Shown here one piece after another: positions 42,452 through 51,211 of a DNA stretch of 64,000 nucleotides. A program made the position numbers and the translations under genes. The stretch's first letter is position 1; each line of letters opens with the position of its first letter. The stretch is taken from positions 868,001 to 932,000 of the forward strand of contig JACJXQ010000008.1 of the NCBI GenBank assembly GCA_020636495.1, in the 5' to 3' direction. Under the pieces are notes generated by a model. The model did not search any database. It had not been told where the DNA came from and worked only from the letters and a program-made list of their open reading frames with translations. The stretch comes from Chitinophagales bacterium (GTDB lineage Bacteria; Bacteroidota; Bacteroidia; Chitinophagales; Chitinophagaceae).

Positions 42452-43936
42452 ATGTCAATAAAGAAATTAGCCAATCATACAATGTGGTACGGGTTGAGCA
42501 GTATTGCGGCCCGTTTCCTCAATTACCTGTTGACACCTTACCTGACGCGGCCGGAAATATTGAGTGCAGCACAGTATGGCGAGATGAGTATGATCTACTC
42601 GGCCATACCGTTTATGAGCGCACTCTTCACGTATGGTTTTGAAATAACTTTCTTCAGGTATAGCAATAAGGACGAGGATAACAATGTGGTGTTCAATACT
42701 ACTTCTTTATCTATCATCATTACCACGCTCATTTTCACAACCATATTGCTGCTGCTGAATGAGCCACTGGCGGTAGCACTCAAAGTGCCCGACCATCCTC
42801 AGTTCATTACATGGACGGCCCTGATCATTGCTGTTGATACATTTGCGGTGATACCTTTTGCCAAACTGCGGTTGATCAACCGTCCGCGCAAGTATGCGTT
42901 CATCCGCATAGCGGGTATACTCACCAACATAGTAGCCACCGTATTTTTTTACAGTTATCTACCGGACATAGCGGCAGATAGTCCGGCCTCTTTTATTGCG
43001 TCATGGTACGACCCGAACCTAGGCGTTGGCTATTATATTCTGGCCAATCTTATCTCCTCGATATTGATGCTGTTAATGCTGGCCCCCGAAGTATTATCCG
43101 TTCGTTTTGCGGGTAGTTTCAAATTGTGGAAGGAGATGCTGCTGTATTCTCTGCCGCTGATGATAGCCGGTTTTGCCGGTGTTATCAACGAAACATTCGA
43201 CCGTATCATGCTGGGCTGGCTGAGCCCTGATAAAGCAACGGAAAAAGTGCAGGTGGGTATATATGGCGCCTGCTATAAGCTGTCGTTGCTCATCAACATA
43301 TTCATACAGGCATTCAGGCTGGGAGCAGAGCCATTCTTCTTTGCCGAGTCGAAGAAAAAGAACGCGCCCGAAACATACTCACGCGTGATGACCTATATTG
43401 TCATTGCCATGACGACCATGTTCCTGGTAGTAACGCTATATATAGACTTCTGGAAGTATTTTATACAGAACGAAGAAATGTGGGTGGGGCTGAAAGTAGT
43501 ACCTATATTGTTGATCGCCAATATGAGCCTGGGAGTGTATTATAACCTGTCGTTCTGGTACAAGCTTTCTCAGAAAACACAAGCTGCTACTATCATCACA
43601 TTGATAGGAGCAGCTATAACGCTGGGTGTCAATTTTTTCTTCATACCTATATATGGCTATATGGCCTCAGCATGGGCTACACTGGCCTGTTATAGTGGTA
43701 TGATGGTCATATCTTATTTCTGGGGCAGACGCGTGTACCCGGTACCGTATGAAGTGGGTAAGATAGGACGTTTCTTCGGGCTGATGCTGTTGTTATATTT
43801 TGCACATGTAGGTTTCAGCATGTATGTGCCGAATGTATGGCTGCGCTTTGCAGCAGGTACGGTCATGATATTCGCCTACCTTGCTTATGTATACAAGGTA
43901 GAGAAGGACAACCTGCCTAAACTCAGTAGAGGTTAA
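42452..43936 (+). CDS. Polysaccharide flippase (Wzx/MATE-like, MOP superfamily)
   Basis: 494 residues with about twelve to fourteen hydrophobic segments. The N-terminus KLANHTMWYGLSSIAARFLNYLLTPYLTR and the RIMLGWLSP...VGIYGACYKLSLLINIFIQAFRLGAEPFFF stretch are typical of lipid-linked oligosaccharide translocases. It probably moves lipid-linked sugar units across the inner membrane for surface polysaccharide. No glycosyltransferases are nearby. Its 3' end overlaps the opposing response regulator gene by 14 bases. Confidence 0.88.
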   Translation: MSIKKLANHTMWYGLSSIAARFLNYLLTPYLTRPEILSAAQYGEMSMIYSAIPFMSALFTYGFEITFFRYSNKDEDNNVVFNTTSLSIIITTLIFTTILLLLNEPLAVALKVPDHPQFITWTALIIAVDTFAVIPFAKLRLINRPRKYAFIRIAGILTNIVATVFFYSYLPDIAADSPASFIASWYDPNLGVGYYILANLISSILMLLMLAPEVLSVRFAGSFKLWKEMLLYSLPLMIAGFAGVINETFDRIMLGWLSPDKATEKVQVGIYGACYKLSLLINIFIQAFRLGAEPFFFAESKKKNAPETYSRVMTYIVIAMTTMFLVVTLYIDFWKYFIQNEEMWVGLKVVPILLIANMSLGVYYNLSFWYKLSQKTQAATIITLIGAAITLGVNFFFIPIYGYMASAWATLACYSGMMVISYFWGRRVYPVPYEVGKIGRFFGLMLLLYFAHVGFSMYVPNVWLRFAAGTVMIFAYLAYVYKVEKDNLPKLSRG

Positions 43937-44582
43937 CGATGCCGTTGCGCAAGGCATATACCACCAGCCCGATGCGTGATTTTACTTCCAGCTTTTCGAA
44001 CAACCTGTCGCGGTAGCCGTCCACAGTGCGTTCTGCCACATCCATAGCTATGGCTATCTCTTTGTAGGTCATTTCCGTACAAGAGTATTTCAGGAACTGC
44101 AATTCCTTGCCCGACATGGGTACCTGCTCATTACCGGATTCTTTTTCATGTTTTACATTGGTGAGAATGTCCTTGGTTATGAGTTCAGAATCGTAAAAGC
44201 CACGCCGGTCTACTGTACGTTTGGCGTCTACCAGTGTGGCGGGCTCACTGTCTTTAAGTATATACCCATTGGCGCCCGAACGCAGCATCTGTATGATGTT
44301 CGATTCATCGTTGAACATAGACAAAGCCAGCATCAGTATTTCCGGAAATTGCTTTTTAATGTGCTTTACGGTATCGTAGCCGTGCATCACCGGCATACTT
44401 ACGTCTATGATGCAGATACGGGGCTTTTCTTTTGCTCCTTTGATCATTTCTATCAGCTCTTTGCCGTTAGCCGCGTCAAACAACACGTCAATATCTTTGT
44501 AAGCTTTGAGTATAGATACAAGGCCCCGCCTGAACATGGTATGGTCGTCAGCAAGTGCAATAGTTATCCTTTCGCGCTCCAT
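43923..44582 (-). CDS. NarL/FixJ-family response regulator
   Basis: 219 residues. Receiver domain at 1-125 (ALADDHTMFRRGLVSIL, phosphoacceptor Asp in CIIDVSMPVMHG, Lys in YILKDSEP) and a LuxR-type helix-turn-helix at the C-terminus (QFLKYSCTEMTYKEIAIAM then ERTVDGYRDRLFEKL). It starts 2 bases after the kinase gene ends and should be its partner. Confidence 0.94.
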   Translation of the reverse strand: MERERITIALADDHTMFRRGLVSILKAYKDIDVLFDAANGKELIEMIKGAKEKPRICIIDVSMPVMHGYDTVKHIKKQFPEILMLALSMFNDESNIIQMLRSGANGYILKDSEPATLVDAKRTVDRRGFYDSELITKDILTNVKHEKESGNEQVPMSGKELQFLKYSCTEMTYKEIAIAMDVAERTVDGYRDRLFEKLEVKSRIGLVVYALRNGIVNLY

Positions 44583-44584
44583 TT

Positions 44585-45361
44585 TTACTGTGGTATATTA
44601 AGTTGAATACGTGTTCCTTTTTTTAATTCAGAAGTGATGTCCACCTTGCCATTCAGCAGGTGCACACGCTCCCTGATGTTCATCAGCCCCAATCCGTGAT
44701 CTTTACTTAAATTCTCCGGATCAAAGCCTTTACCATCATCAACGATCTCTACACTTAATGTCCCTTGGTGGTAATTGAGTGATACTTCGATAGAGTACGG
44801 TGTTCCGTGTTTTACTGCGTTCGCCACACATTCCTGGATAACACGGAAGAGTATCAACTCCTTATCTTCGTCAAGGTCAAAAGGGTTCCCGGATACCTTA
44901 AAGTTACATTTTATTCTTAAAGCCGAAGATATTCTTTGCAGATCTTTTTCTATACTCTCGTGCAGGCCTTGTTTCAGTATGTAAGCACCATTCATCAGGT
45001 GGCTCATACTGCGGATGTCTTTTATGGCCTCGCCAACCATCTCGGCTGTTTCGCGTGCCATATTAGGCTGCTCATTTTCAGTGCTTTCGGCCAGCACGTG
45101 CAGTTGCATCTTGGCCATGCCCAGCACCTGGGCAATATTGTCATGCAGTTCTGCAGAAAGATTTTTCAGGGTTTGTTCCTGTACTTCCAGGCGGCTTTGC
45201 ATCAGCTCGCGACTATATCGGTGTTCGCGTTCCTGTTTTTCTATCAGGTAGCGGTGCTGTTTCTTTTTTTGCAGCGCGATAAACAATATTGTAAAAACGG
45301 CGAATAGGGTAAACAAAAATGCCCCTAATACCATCATTAATATTGAATTTGTCTCTGTCAC
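44585..45361 (-). CDS. NarX-type sensor histidine kinase without a sensor domain
   Basis: 258 residues. One N-terminal transmembrane segment (about 5-28) leads straight into a coiled linker and a HisKA_3 phosphoacceptor helix (LSAELHDNIAQVLGMAKMQL, near 68) and a HATPase domain (VIQECVANAVKHG, DDGKGFDP, GLGLMNIRERV). There is no periplasmic or cytoplasmic sensory module. Its start overlaps the end of the seven-TM gene by 4 bases, so that protein is the natural candidate for the sensing part. Confidence 0.93.
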   Translation of the reverse strand: MTETNSILMMVLGAFLFTLFAVFTILFIALQKKKQHRYLIEKQEREHRYSRELMQSRLEVQEQTLKNLSAELHDNIAQVLGMAKMQLHVLAESTENEQPNMARETAEMVGEAIKDIRSMSHLMNGAYILKQGLHESIEKDLQRISSALRIKCNFKVSGNPFDLDEDKELILFRVIQECVANAVKHGTPYSIEVSLNYHQGTLSVEIVDDGKGFDPENLSKDHGLGLMNIRERVHLLNGKVDITSELKKGTRIQLNIPQ

Positions 45362-46005
45362 TTAGGAAGTAGTTTCCTGTAAAATAAAAAAACCAAACCA
45401 AAGCCTGTATATGTAACCATATTAATAAAGTACATCATGTAGTTTATCCACTTGGTATTTTCAAGACTGATAGACGGGATTGCAACACCAACTGACCACC
45501 TAAAGAATGTAAAGCTCCAGTATATCAACAATATACAAGCAATCCAGAAATTAGGGGTAGTAAACTGTTTAGTAGTGTGAGTTGTATTCAAAAAATCATA
45601 GAAATAACATAAAGTCATCCCGATTATTAGGAGCGATTCTAAAACAAGAAAATAGGTATTTAATGATGATGTTGGGTTTTGAAATAAAATTGAAAATAAA
45701 ATTGAGGCTATGACACCAGTAACACCAATAAGTAGTCCAATGTTCTTTGGTTTGAAAAAGGTTATAGTATAATTATAGAAGATTGATAGTAGAAGTAATT
45801 GAATTGGGCTATATATATGGTATATGAAGAGATTGTTCTTTGTTGTAATAGATATATAATAGGCAACAGTTTCTGAAAATGAAGTAAGTAATAAAAGTGC
45901 AACAATAAATTTAGCAGATGTGTCTACAACTTTGTAGCGAGTGATACTAATGACAGACACACCTGCTAATAATAAGATATATATTTTTAATAAAATAAGC
46001 CACAT
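45358..46005 (-). CDS. Seven-TM protein of unknown function, coupled to a histidine kinase
   Basis: 215 residues with seven hydrophobic segments that fill almost the whole chain and short, charged loops (for example FFKPKN and NTTHTTKQFTTPN). It is AT-rich compared with its neighbours. Overlaps of 1 base upstream (TAATG) and 4 bases downstream couple its translation to a small unknown protein and to a sensor-less kinase. A role as membrane sensor for the kinase is inferred from position and from the kinase's missing input domain; no family was recognised. Confidence 0.8.
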   Translation of the reverse strand: MWLILLKIYILLLAGVSVISITRYKVVDTSAKFIVALLLLTSFSETVAYYISITTKNNLFIYHIYSPIQLLLLSIFYNYTITFFKPKNIGLLIGVTGVIASILFSILFQNPTSSLNTYFLVLESLLIIGMTLCYFYDFLNTTHTTKQFTTPNFWIACILLIYWSFTFFRWSVGVAIPSISLENTKWINYMMYFINMVTYTGFGLVFLFYRKLLPK

Positions 46006-46370
46006 TAGCTAACAATAATAGTGTCACTAGCAGCATCGCCTACCGTTGGGCAACTGTTAGGGCATGGAGCCATATGGTCTAGTACTTCACCATTAGTCGT
46101 GAGTACATAATTACCATTAGCATCATAGCCGCCTACAACCAATGTTAATACTTCTGTTTCAGTACCGTTGATGTCTACCTTCCTTGAGCCCAGCATGAAT
46201 TTTACATTCTCAATGGCTGCGTTGGCCAGGTAAGTACGCAACAGGGAGGCACTCATGATCATAGATTTTACAGGTACTTTTCCTGTATCATAGTAATCAG
46301 TGATGAAATCAGTAATGTAACCGTTGGCGGTAGCAACTGATACTTCCGCGCCATTTGTTGTTTCAGACAT
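46005..46370 (-). CDS. Small uncharacterised protein at the head of a two-component operon
   Basis: 121 residues, no signal peptide or membrane segment. It has a mixed alpha/beta core (DFITDYYDTGKVPVKSMIMS, LRTYLANAAIENVKFMLGSR, VLTLVVGGYDANGNYV) and ends with HMAPCPNSCPT, in which two closely placed Cys-Pro units precede a short Ser/Thr/Asp tail. Its stop overlaps the ATG of the seven-TM gene by one base. A redox- or metal-responsive signalling role would suit the C-P-N-S-C-P motif, but this is a guess. Confidence 0.78.
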   Translation of the reverse strand: MSETTNGAEVSVATANGYITDFITDYYDTGKVPVKSMIMSASLLRTYLANAAIENVKFMLGSRKVDINGTETEVLTLVVGGYDANGNYVLTTNGEVLDHMAPCPNSCPTVGDAASDTIIVS

Positions 46371-46523
46371 AATTGTTTGTTTTTTGTAAAGTGAAAAAAT
46401 TTAGATGATGAATTAAGCGTTCGTTCCGGTAGGAAGCTGCTAAAGGTATTAAGATATTGCTCCCTGTCATAGGGTGTTTTTCACGTTTTTTTTGTTGAAG
46501 AAAATTAGTATAGAAGGGAAATA

Positions 46524-46557
46524 AAAAACGCTCCTGCTTAACGGCAGGAGCGTTTTT
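46524..46557. terminator. Terminator between pnp and the signalling operon
   Basis: A 14-bp perfect stem (46524-46537 with 46544-46557) with an A-run on the left and a T-run on the right, usable from both sides. It ends the pnp transcript, which runs leftward. Confidence 0.92.
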
Positions 46558-46580
46558 GTATATTATTATCGACAACCTTG

Positions 46581-48932
46581 TTACAGACTCAGGTCCGCAT
46601 CGTTGTTGTCATCAGCCGGCTTTTCGGCTTTGGTCTGTTCGTTGTTATTCTCGTTGCGCGGGCGCTCACGGCGTTCGCCACGGTTATCATCACGACGGCG
46701 GTCGTTACCACCACGGCGGTCACCACCATCACGACGGCGGTCGTTACCACCTCTGCGGTCGCCACGGTCGCCCCTGTCGCTACGCTCGCGTTGCTCAGGC
46801 TCTACATAACCTTCAGGCTTTGTCATCAGCACTTTGCGGCTCAGGCGCAGTTTGCCCGATTTAGGGTCTGTACCTATCAGTTTTATCTTAACGGTATCAC
46901 CTTCGCTCAGTACACCTTCCAGTGTATCCAGGCGTTTCCAGCTTACTTCAGATATGTGCAGCAAACCTTCTTTACCCGGCATGAACTCGATGAACGCACC
47001 GAAAGGAACGATAGACTTCACTTTACCTTCGTAAGTTTCACCTACTTCAGGCACAGCTACTATACCTTTTATCCATGACAATGCCTTGTCGATCTTGGCC
47101 TTATCAGAAGCGAATATCTTCACTTCGCCACGGTCGTTCACTTCTTCTATTGAGATAGTGGTACCTGTTTCGCGCTGAATTTCCTGTATGATCTTACCAC
47201 CCGGCCCGATAACCGCACCAATGAACTCACGGTCGATGTTCAGCTGAACAACACGCGGAGCATGTGGTTTCAGGTCTTCGCGTTTTTCAGGTATTGCCTC
47301 ATACATTTTATCGAGTATGTGCAGGCGGCCTTTGCGTGCCTGCTCCAGCGCTTCGCGCATTACGTCCATACTCAGGCCATCTACTTTGATGTCCATTTGT
47401 ATACCGCAAATACCATCGCGTGTACCTGTTACTTTAAAGTCCATATCACCCAGGTGATCTTCATCGCCCAGTATGTCTGTCAGGATAGCATATTTAGGAC
47501 CATCGGATATCATACCCATTGCCACACCACCTACGTGTTTAGGGAAAGGTACACCTGCGTCCATCATAGCCAGTGAACCTGCGCACACGGTAGCCATAGA
47601 TGAAGAACCGTTAGACTCCAGTATATCAGATACGATACGTACTGTATACGGAAAATCTTCTCCTGTAGGCATCATCTGTGCCAATGAACGCTTGGCCAGG
47701 TTACCATGTCCTACCTCGCGACGGCCGGGGCCACGCATTGGTTTTGTTTCACCGGTAGAGAACGGAGGAAAGTTATAGTGAAGTATGAAATTGTTATAGT
47801 CTGATGTTGCAGCTGTTTCAACCAGCAGCTCATCTTCGCTGGTACCAAGTGTTACAGTAGTCAGCGATTGTGTTTCACCACGGGTGAACAACGCTGAACC
47901 GTGCGGAGAAGGCAATACGTCCGTTTCTATTGTTATCGGGCGCACCTCATCCAGCTTACGGCCATCCAGCCTTACACGTGTATCCAATACCATATCGCGA
48001 ACAACTTTCTTCTCCAGTTTGTAGAAGTATTTGTTCACTAAGGCCATCAGGTCGCTATCCTCTTTTTCTTCGTCTGTCAGTGTTTCTTCAAACTCTGTGT
48101 GTATTTTCTTAAAGCCTTCGCTGCGTTCGCCTTTAGGCAATGCACCTTTGGCTATTTCCAGTATGCGTGCTGCTGCAAAATCGCTTACGCGTTTCTGTAG
48201 CTCTTCGTTAGAGGCTGCTTCAGCTACTTCACGTTTGCCTGCAACACCTTTTTTATCACGCAGTTCTTCCTGCAGTTTTATTTGTGTGCGGATGGCTCCG
48301 TGTGCCAGTTCCAATGCTTTAACGATGTCTTCTTCGCTGCACTCTTTACTTTCACCTTCCACCATCATGATGTTATCCTGTGTAGCGGCAATGATGAAGT
48401 CCATATCCGCATCTTTCAGTTGTGTGCGGGTTGGGTTTACTATCATTTCACCATTTACACGACCTATGCGTACTTCAGAGATGATCTCCTGTATAGGCAC
48501 GTCAGAAACTGCCAATGCAGCAGATGCAGCCAGGCAGGCCAGTGCGTCAGGCATCACTTCAGGATCAGATGATATCAGGGTGATCAGTACTTGTACATCG
48601 CAATAATAATCGTCAGGGAACAGTGGGCGCAGTGCACGGTCTACCAGCCTTGAAATAAGTACTTCAGAGTCAGTGATACGTCCTTCGCGCTTGAAGAATG
48701 AGCCTGGTATGCGGCCTGCAGATGCAAATTTCTCCTGGTAATCAACGGATAACGGGAAAAATGACTGTCCCGGTCTTGGTTCTTTGGCAGCAACAACTGT
48801 AGCTAAGATCATACAGTTGCCCTGGCGCATTACAACAGCGCCGTCGGCCTGGCGCGCCATACGCCCGGTCTCTATGCTTACCTCGCGTCCGTCATCCATT
48901 TTATAGGATACGGAAATCGGGTTTGGAATCAT
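46581..48932 (-). CDS. pnp: Polyribonucleotide nucleotidyltransferase (PNPase)
   Basis: 783 residues. It degrades RNA 3'-5' by phosphorolysis. Two RNase PH domains flank an all-helical linker (residues 1-550), then a KH domain with IGPGGKIIQEIQRETG near 575, an S1 domain with YEGKVKSIVPFGAFIEF near 640, and a 70-residue disordered tail rich in Arg, Gly and Asp (RRGGNDRRR twice). The tail is longer and more RGG-like than in most PNPases and may add RNA binding. It follows rpsO, the ancient arrangement. Confidence 0.97.
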   Translation of the reverse strand: MIPNPISVSYKMDDGREVSIETGRMARQADGAVVMRQGNCMILATVVAAKEPRPGQSFFPLSVDYQEKFASAGRIPGSFFKREGRITDSEVLISRLVDRALRPLFPDDYYCDVQVLITLISSDPEVMPDALACLAASAALAVSDVPIQEIISEVRIGRVNGEMIVNPTRTQLKDADMDFIIAATQDNIMMVEGESKECSEEDIVKALELAHGAIRTQIKLQEELRDKKGVAGKREVAEAASNEELQKRVSDFAAARILEIAKGALPKGERSEGFKKIHTEFEETLTDEEKEDSDLMALVNKYFYKLEKKVVRDMVLDTRVRLDGRKLDEVRPITIETDVLPSPHGSALFTRGETQSLTTVTLGTSEDELLVETAATSDYNNFILHYNFPPFSTGETKPMRGPGRREVGHGNLAKRSLAQMMPTGEDFPYTVRIVSDILESNGSSSMATVCAGSLAMMDAGVPFPKHVGGVAMGMISDGPKYAILTDILGDEDHLGDMDFKVTGTRDGICGIQMDIKVDGLSMDVMREALEQARKGRLHILDKMYEAIPEKREDLKPHAPRVVQLNIDREFIGAVIGPGGKIIQEIQRETGTTISIEEVNDRGEVKIFASDKAKIDKALSWIKGIVAVPEVGETYEGKVKSIVPFGAFIEFMPGKEGLLHISEVSWKRLDTLEGVLSEGDTVKIKLIGTDPKSGKLRLSRKVLMTKPEGYVEPEQRERSDRGDRGDRRGGNDRRRDGGDRRGGNDRRRDDNRGERRERPRNENNNEQTKAEKPADDNNDADLSL
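46686..46763 (-). repeat. Tandem 39-bp repeat in the PNPase tail
   Basis: Two copies of a 13-residue unit (GDRRGGNDRRRDG and GDRRGGNDRRRDD) lie back to back in the C-terminal tail. Confidence 0.8.
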
Positions 48933-48960
48933 AAAATATTTTTAAATGTGTTCATAAAAG

Positions 48961-48989
48961 ACTATTCCCAACTAAGAGTTGGGAATAGT
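48961..48989 (-). terminator. rpsO-pnp intergenic hairpin
   Basis: A perfect 13-bp stem (48961-48973 with 48977-48989) and 3-base loop lie 17 bases after the rpsO stop, followed on the minus strand by a T-rich TCTTTTATG. It may end most rpsO transcripts or serve as an RNA-processing site; a long stem here is also known in enterobacteria. Confidence 0.75.
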
Positions 48990-49005
48990 TAAATAAAGTA
49001 ATAAC

Positions 49006-49278
49006 CTACTTACGGATGCCTAATTGTTCTATCAGAGAACGGTAAGACGTCAGGTTGGTACGGCTCAGGTATTGCAGCAGGCGCTTGCGGCGACCTACCA
49101 TTTTCATCAATCCGCGGTGGGTAGAGAAATCTTTTTTATTTGCTTTTAAATGAGCGGAGATTGAGTTGATACGCTCAGTAAGCAAAGCGATTTGGCCCTC
49201 GATAGACCCGGTGTTGGTTTCGCTACCACCGTACGTTTTGAAGATATTAGCTTTCTTGTCAGCTGTTAAATAAGACAT
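49006..49278 (-). CDS. rpsO: 30S ribosomal protein S15
   Basis: 90 residues, the usual size. Binds 16S rRNA and the 30S platform. Recognised by GSIEGQIALLTERINSISAHLKANKKDFSTHRGLMKMVGRRKRLLQYL. Located upstream of pnp with a hairpin between them. Confidence 0.97.
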   Translation of the reverse strand: MSYLTADKKANIFKTYGGSETNTGSIEGQIALLTERINSISAHLKANKKDFSTHRGLMKMVGRRKRLLQYLSRTNLTSYRSLIEQLGIRK

Positions 49279-49318
49279 TTACATCAAAATTTTAATATAA
49301 CTACACTTTTTCAGCTTG

Positions 49319-49326
49319 CAAAGATA
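49319..49326 (-). promoter_or_regulatory. -7 element of rpsO
   Basis: TATCTTTG on the minus strand matches TAnnTTTG exactly and lies 40 bases before the ATG at 49278. Confidence 0.6.
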
Positions 49327-49506
49327 GGGAAATCCTTTAATAAAAGTGTTTTTCGTAAAATATATTTAATGTAATGCGGGTACGGGTCAGGAGTATAAGT
49401 TGCATATTACATAACTTGCTCAAAAATAGCGGTTTATATTTATTTTGATGCATTCCAGTAGTTATAGTGTAATGTACCTGCGACAATAAGCCCAGGTACA
49501 CAGGTG

Positions 49507-50523
49507 TCAATCATATACAATAACCATAAAAAGCTTTGTCTGCTCGGCTACAATTCGGGATATATGCCATACACATGGGTCTATTATTTTCGATTTACAG
49601 AATGGTTGGAGCTCCTTCTGAAATCTCCTGATAATTCTATCATCCCCGGGTTTGTTATGTTGAAGATTGCTCCAATCGCTGAAATGCTGTTCAAGTGGTG
49701 TTTCAAATATGTAATAGAACCTGAATGGCTTTCCGCATGACTCACTGAATATCTTCTGTATCCTCCTGGATGCTCTCGGCATCTCATTATGTATCATCTC
49801 GCTGATGTTTATCTTGATATGGTTCTTTGAGTTTATAATCTTCAGTAACTCTTCATTGGTCATGCTTGTGGTTATAAAATGATTGATGAGTAACAAGGCG
49901 CTGATGCTTACTTGTCCTTTTGCCGCAGCCTTTTTTAGATAAGGCATATAAAAATTGTGGTGAGCGTGGTCGTGTATCGCCAGCAAGGTAGCGTTCAGTG
50001 AGCCGTTCTCAATGGTGGGCCAGCCGTATTCTGTTACATAGCTGTACAGAAAGGAGAAGTTCGTGCTATCAATCCTCCTCATCCGTTCGTTTATTTTCCG
50101 ACAGCTAAAGGTGTCAGCACATTTCTCCAGCATATGCCTTACCAACTGGTCTTCTTCTGCCATTTTCTCAAAACGTAGATAAGCGTCTGACTTGGGTGCA
50201 TGAAAGGCGCTATCGTATTGTGCAAGGCATTTAGCACGGGCATCTGTTGTTAATATATATGCGGCCAGCATAGTATCCGGCCTTTGGGTATTGCGCCATT
50301 CCCACATCAGGTAGTATGGTGTTATTTTCAATAGTTGTTCGCTTGCTTTGATACTATCGCTGTAGTCGGATAGTCCGGCCATACGTTGAAAATATGCCAT
50401 AGATGATTCGTTGGAACCTGTTCGTATCTGTTCCAACTCGCCCGCCTTTAAGGTGTCCGACTGCGCATGTAATATTCCCGTGAAATATATAATGATGAAT
50501 AAAAGTGAGTAAAGGGTTTTCAT
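49507..50523 (-). CDS. Secreted hypothetical protein
   Basis: 338 residues from the ATG at 50523; an in-frame TTG at 50538 would sit inside the -7-like box TATTTTTA (50528-50535). The signal peptide ends GILHAQ (about residue 20). The mature part is mostly helical and Cys-poor, with two cysteines close together (KCADTFSCRKI). No domain recognised; the alternating helix pattern might be a TPR-like or HEAT-like solenoid. Not linked to a neighbour by spacing. Confidence 0.75.
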   Translation of the reverse strand: MKTLYSLLFIIIYFTGILHAQSDTLKAGELEQIRTGSNESSMAYFQRMAGLSDYSDSIKASEQLLKITPYYLMWEWRNTQRPDTMLAAYILTTDARAKCLAQYDSAFHAPKSDAYLRFEKMAEEDQLVRHMLEKCADTFSCRKINERMRRIDSTNFSFLYSYVTEYGWPTIENGSLNATLLAIHDHAHHNFYMPYLKKAAAKGQVSISALLLINHFITTSMTNEELLKIINSKNHIKINISEMIHNEMPRASRRIQKIFSESCGKPFRFYYIFETPLEQHFSDWSNLQHNKPGDDRIIRRFQKELQPFCKSKIIDPCVWHISRIVAEQTKLFMVIVYD

Positions 50524-50633
50524 ATGATAAAAATACAAGCCGTTATTGTTTATACCGTGTTATGTTTATTTCAATAGCTTTTATATGTTGCAGAGTATTA
50601 TCTTATAAACTGGAAGAGTTGATAAGATATTTG

Positions 50634-51128
50634 TTATCTGTTATGAAGCTCTTTCTTTAAGAGTTGTTCTTCTTTTTTGTCATACAGGTCAGTTCGTGTG
50701 CATTTATCAGTATAATAGATATTTATCTCATTCCCATGATGGTATATGGGCATCACAGTAGCATATACAATGTAGTCTGCATTTTTAATAAAATCTACTC
50801 CACACATTCCAGCGCCAACCTCACTATAAATTATAATAGTATCTGAACTATATCCATTTTTAGTTTTGAATACGTTATCTGTTTTAAAGGTATAGGCAAT
50901 TAATGCTTGTTTAAAAAGAGATTCAGCGTACTCTACAGAGTCTGGATCTAATTGCAGATCACCTGAATAACGAAGTAACCTTACAACTTTTTCATCTAAT
51001 ACTCTGCCGGAAATAATAAAGTCAGCATTTTTAATAGCAGAATCAATGCAAGGTTTTACATCACATTCGCATGCGTGGGCAAGCCATGATACTAACATTA
51101 ATAATAACAGTACATAAGTCTGTTTCAT
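50634..51128 (-). CDS. Secreted NTR/TIMP-like protein
   Basis: 164 residues from the ATG at 51128, which puts the signal peptide (MKQTYVLLLLMLVSWLAHA) first. The mature chain begins CECDVKPC, the N-terminal Cys-x-Cys start seen in netrin/TIMP-like (OB-fold) domains. NADFIISGRVLDE, then CGVDFIKNADYIVYATV and a final CTRT match the domain's later cysteines and strand order. Four or more cysteines suggest disulfides. Bacterial members have no known role; protease inhibition is known only for animal TIMPs. Confidence 0.72.
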   Translation of the reverse strand: MKQTYVLLLLMLVSWLAHACECDVKPCIDSAIKNADFIISGRVLDEKVVRLLRYSGDLQLDPDSVEYAESLFKQALIAYTFKTDNVFKTKNGYSSDTIIIYSEVGAGMCGVDFIKNADYIVYATVMPIYHHGNEINIYYTDKCTRTDLYDKKEEQLLKKELHNR

Positions 51129-51199
51129 TATATAAATATACATAATGACCGATTGAAAATAATAGCCTGCCAACACCGGATACTCTCAACTGTAAACCG

Positions 51200-51207
51200 T
51201 AAATTTG
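51200..51207 (+). promoter_or_regulatory. -7 element 4 bases before the DUF721 gene
   Basis: TAAATTTG matches TAnnTTTG exactly and ends 4 bases before the ATG at 51212, predicting a leaderless transcript. Confidence 0.55.
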
Positions 51208-51211
51208 GGCT

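Noticed and set aside
46556..46864. His-rich plus-strand frame near the pnp end
   Set aside because: It is the antisense reading of the RGG-like tail repeats, not a metal-binding protein.
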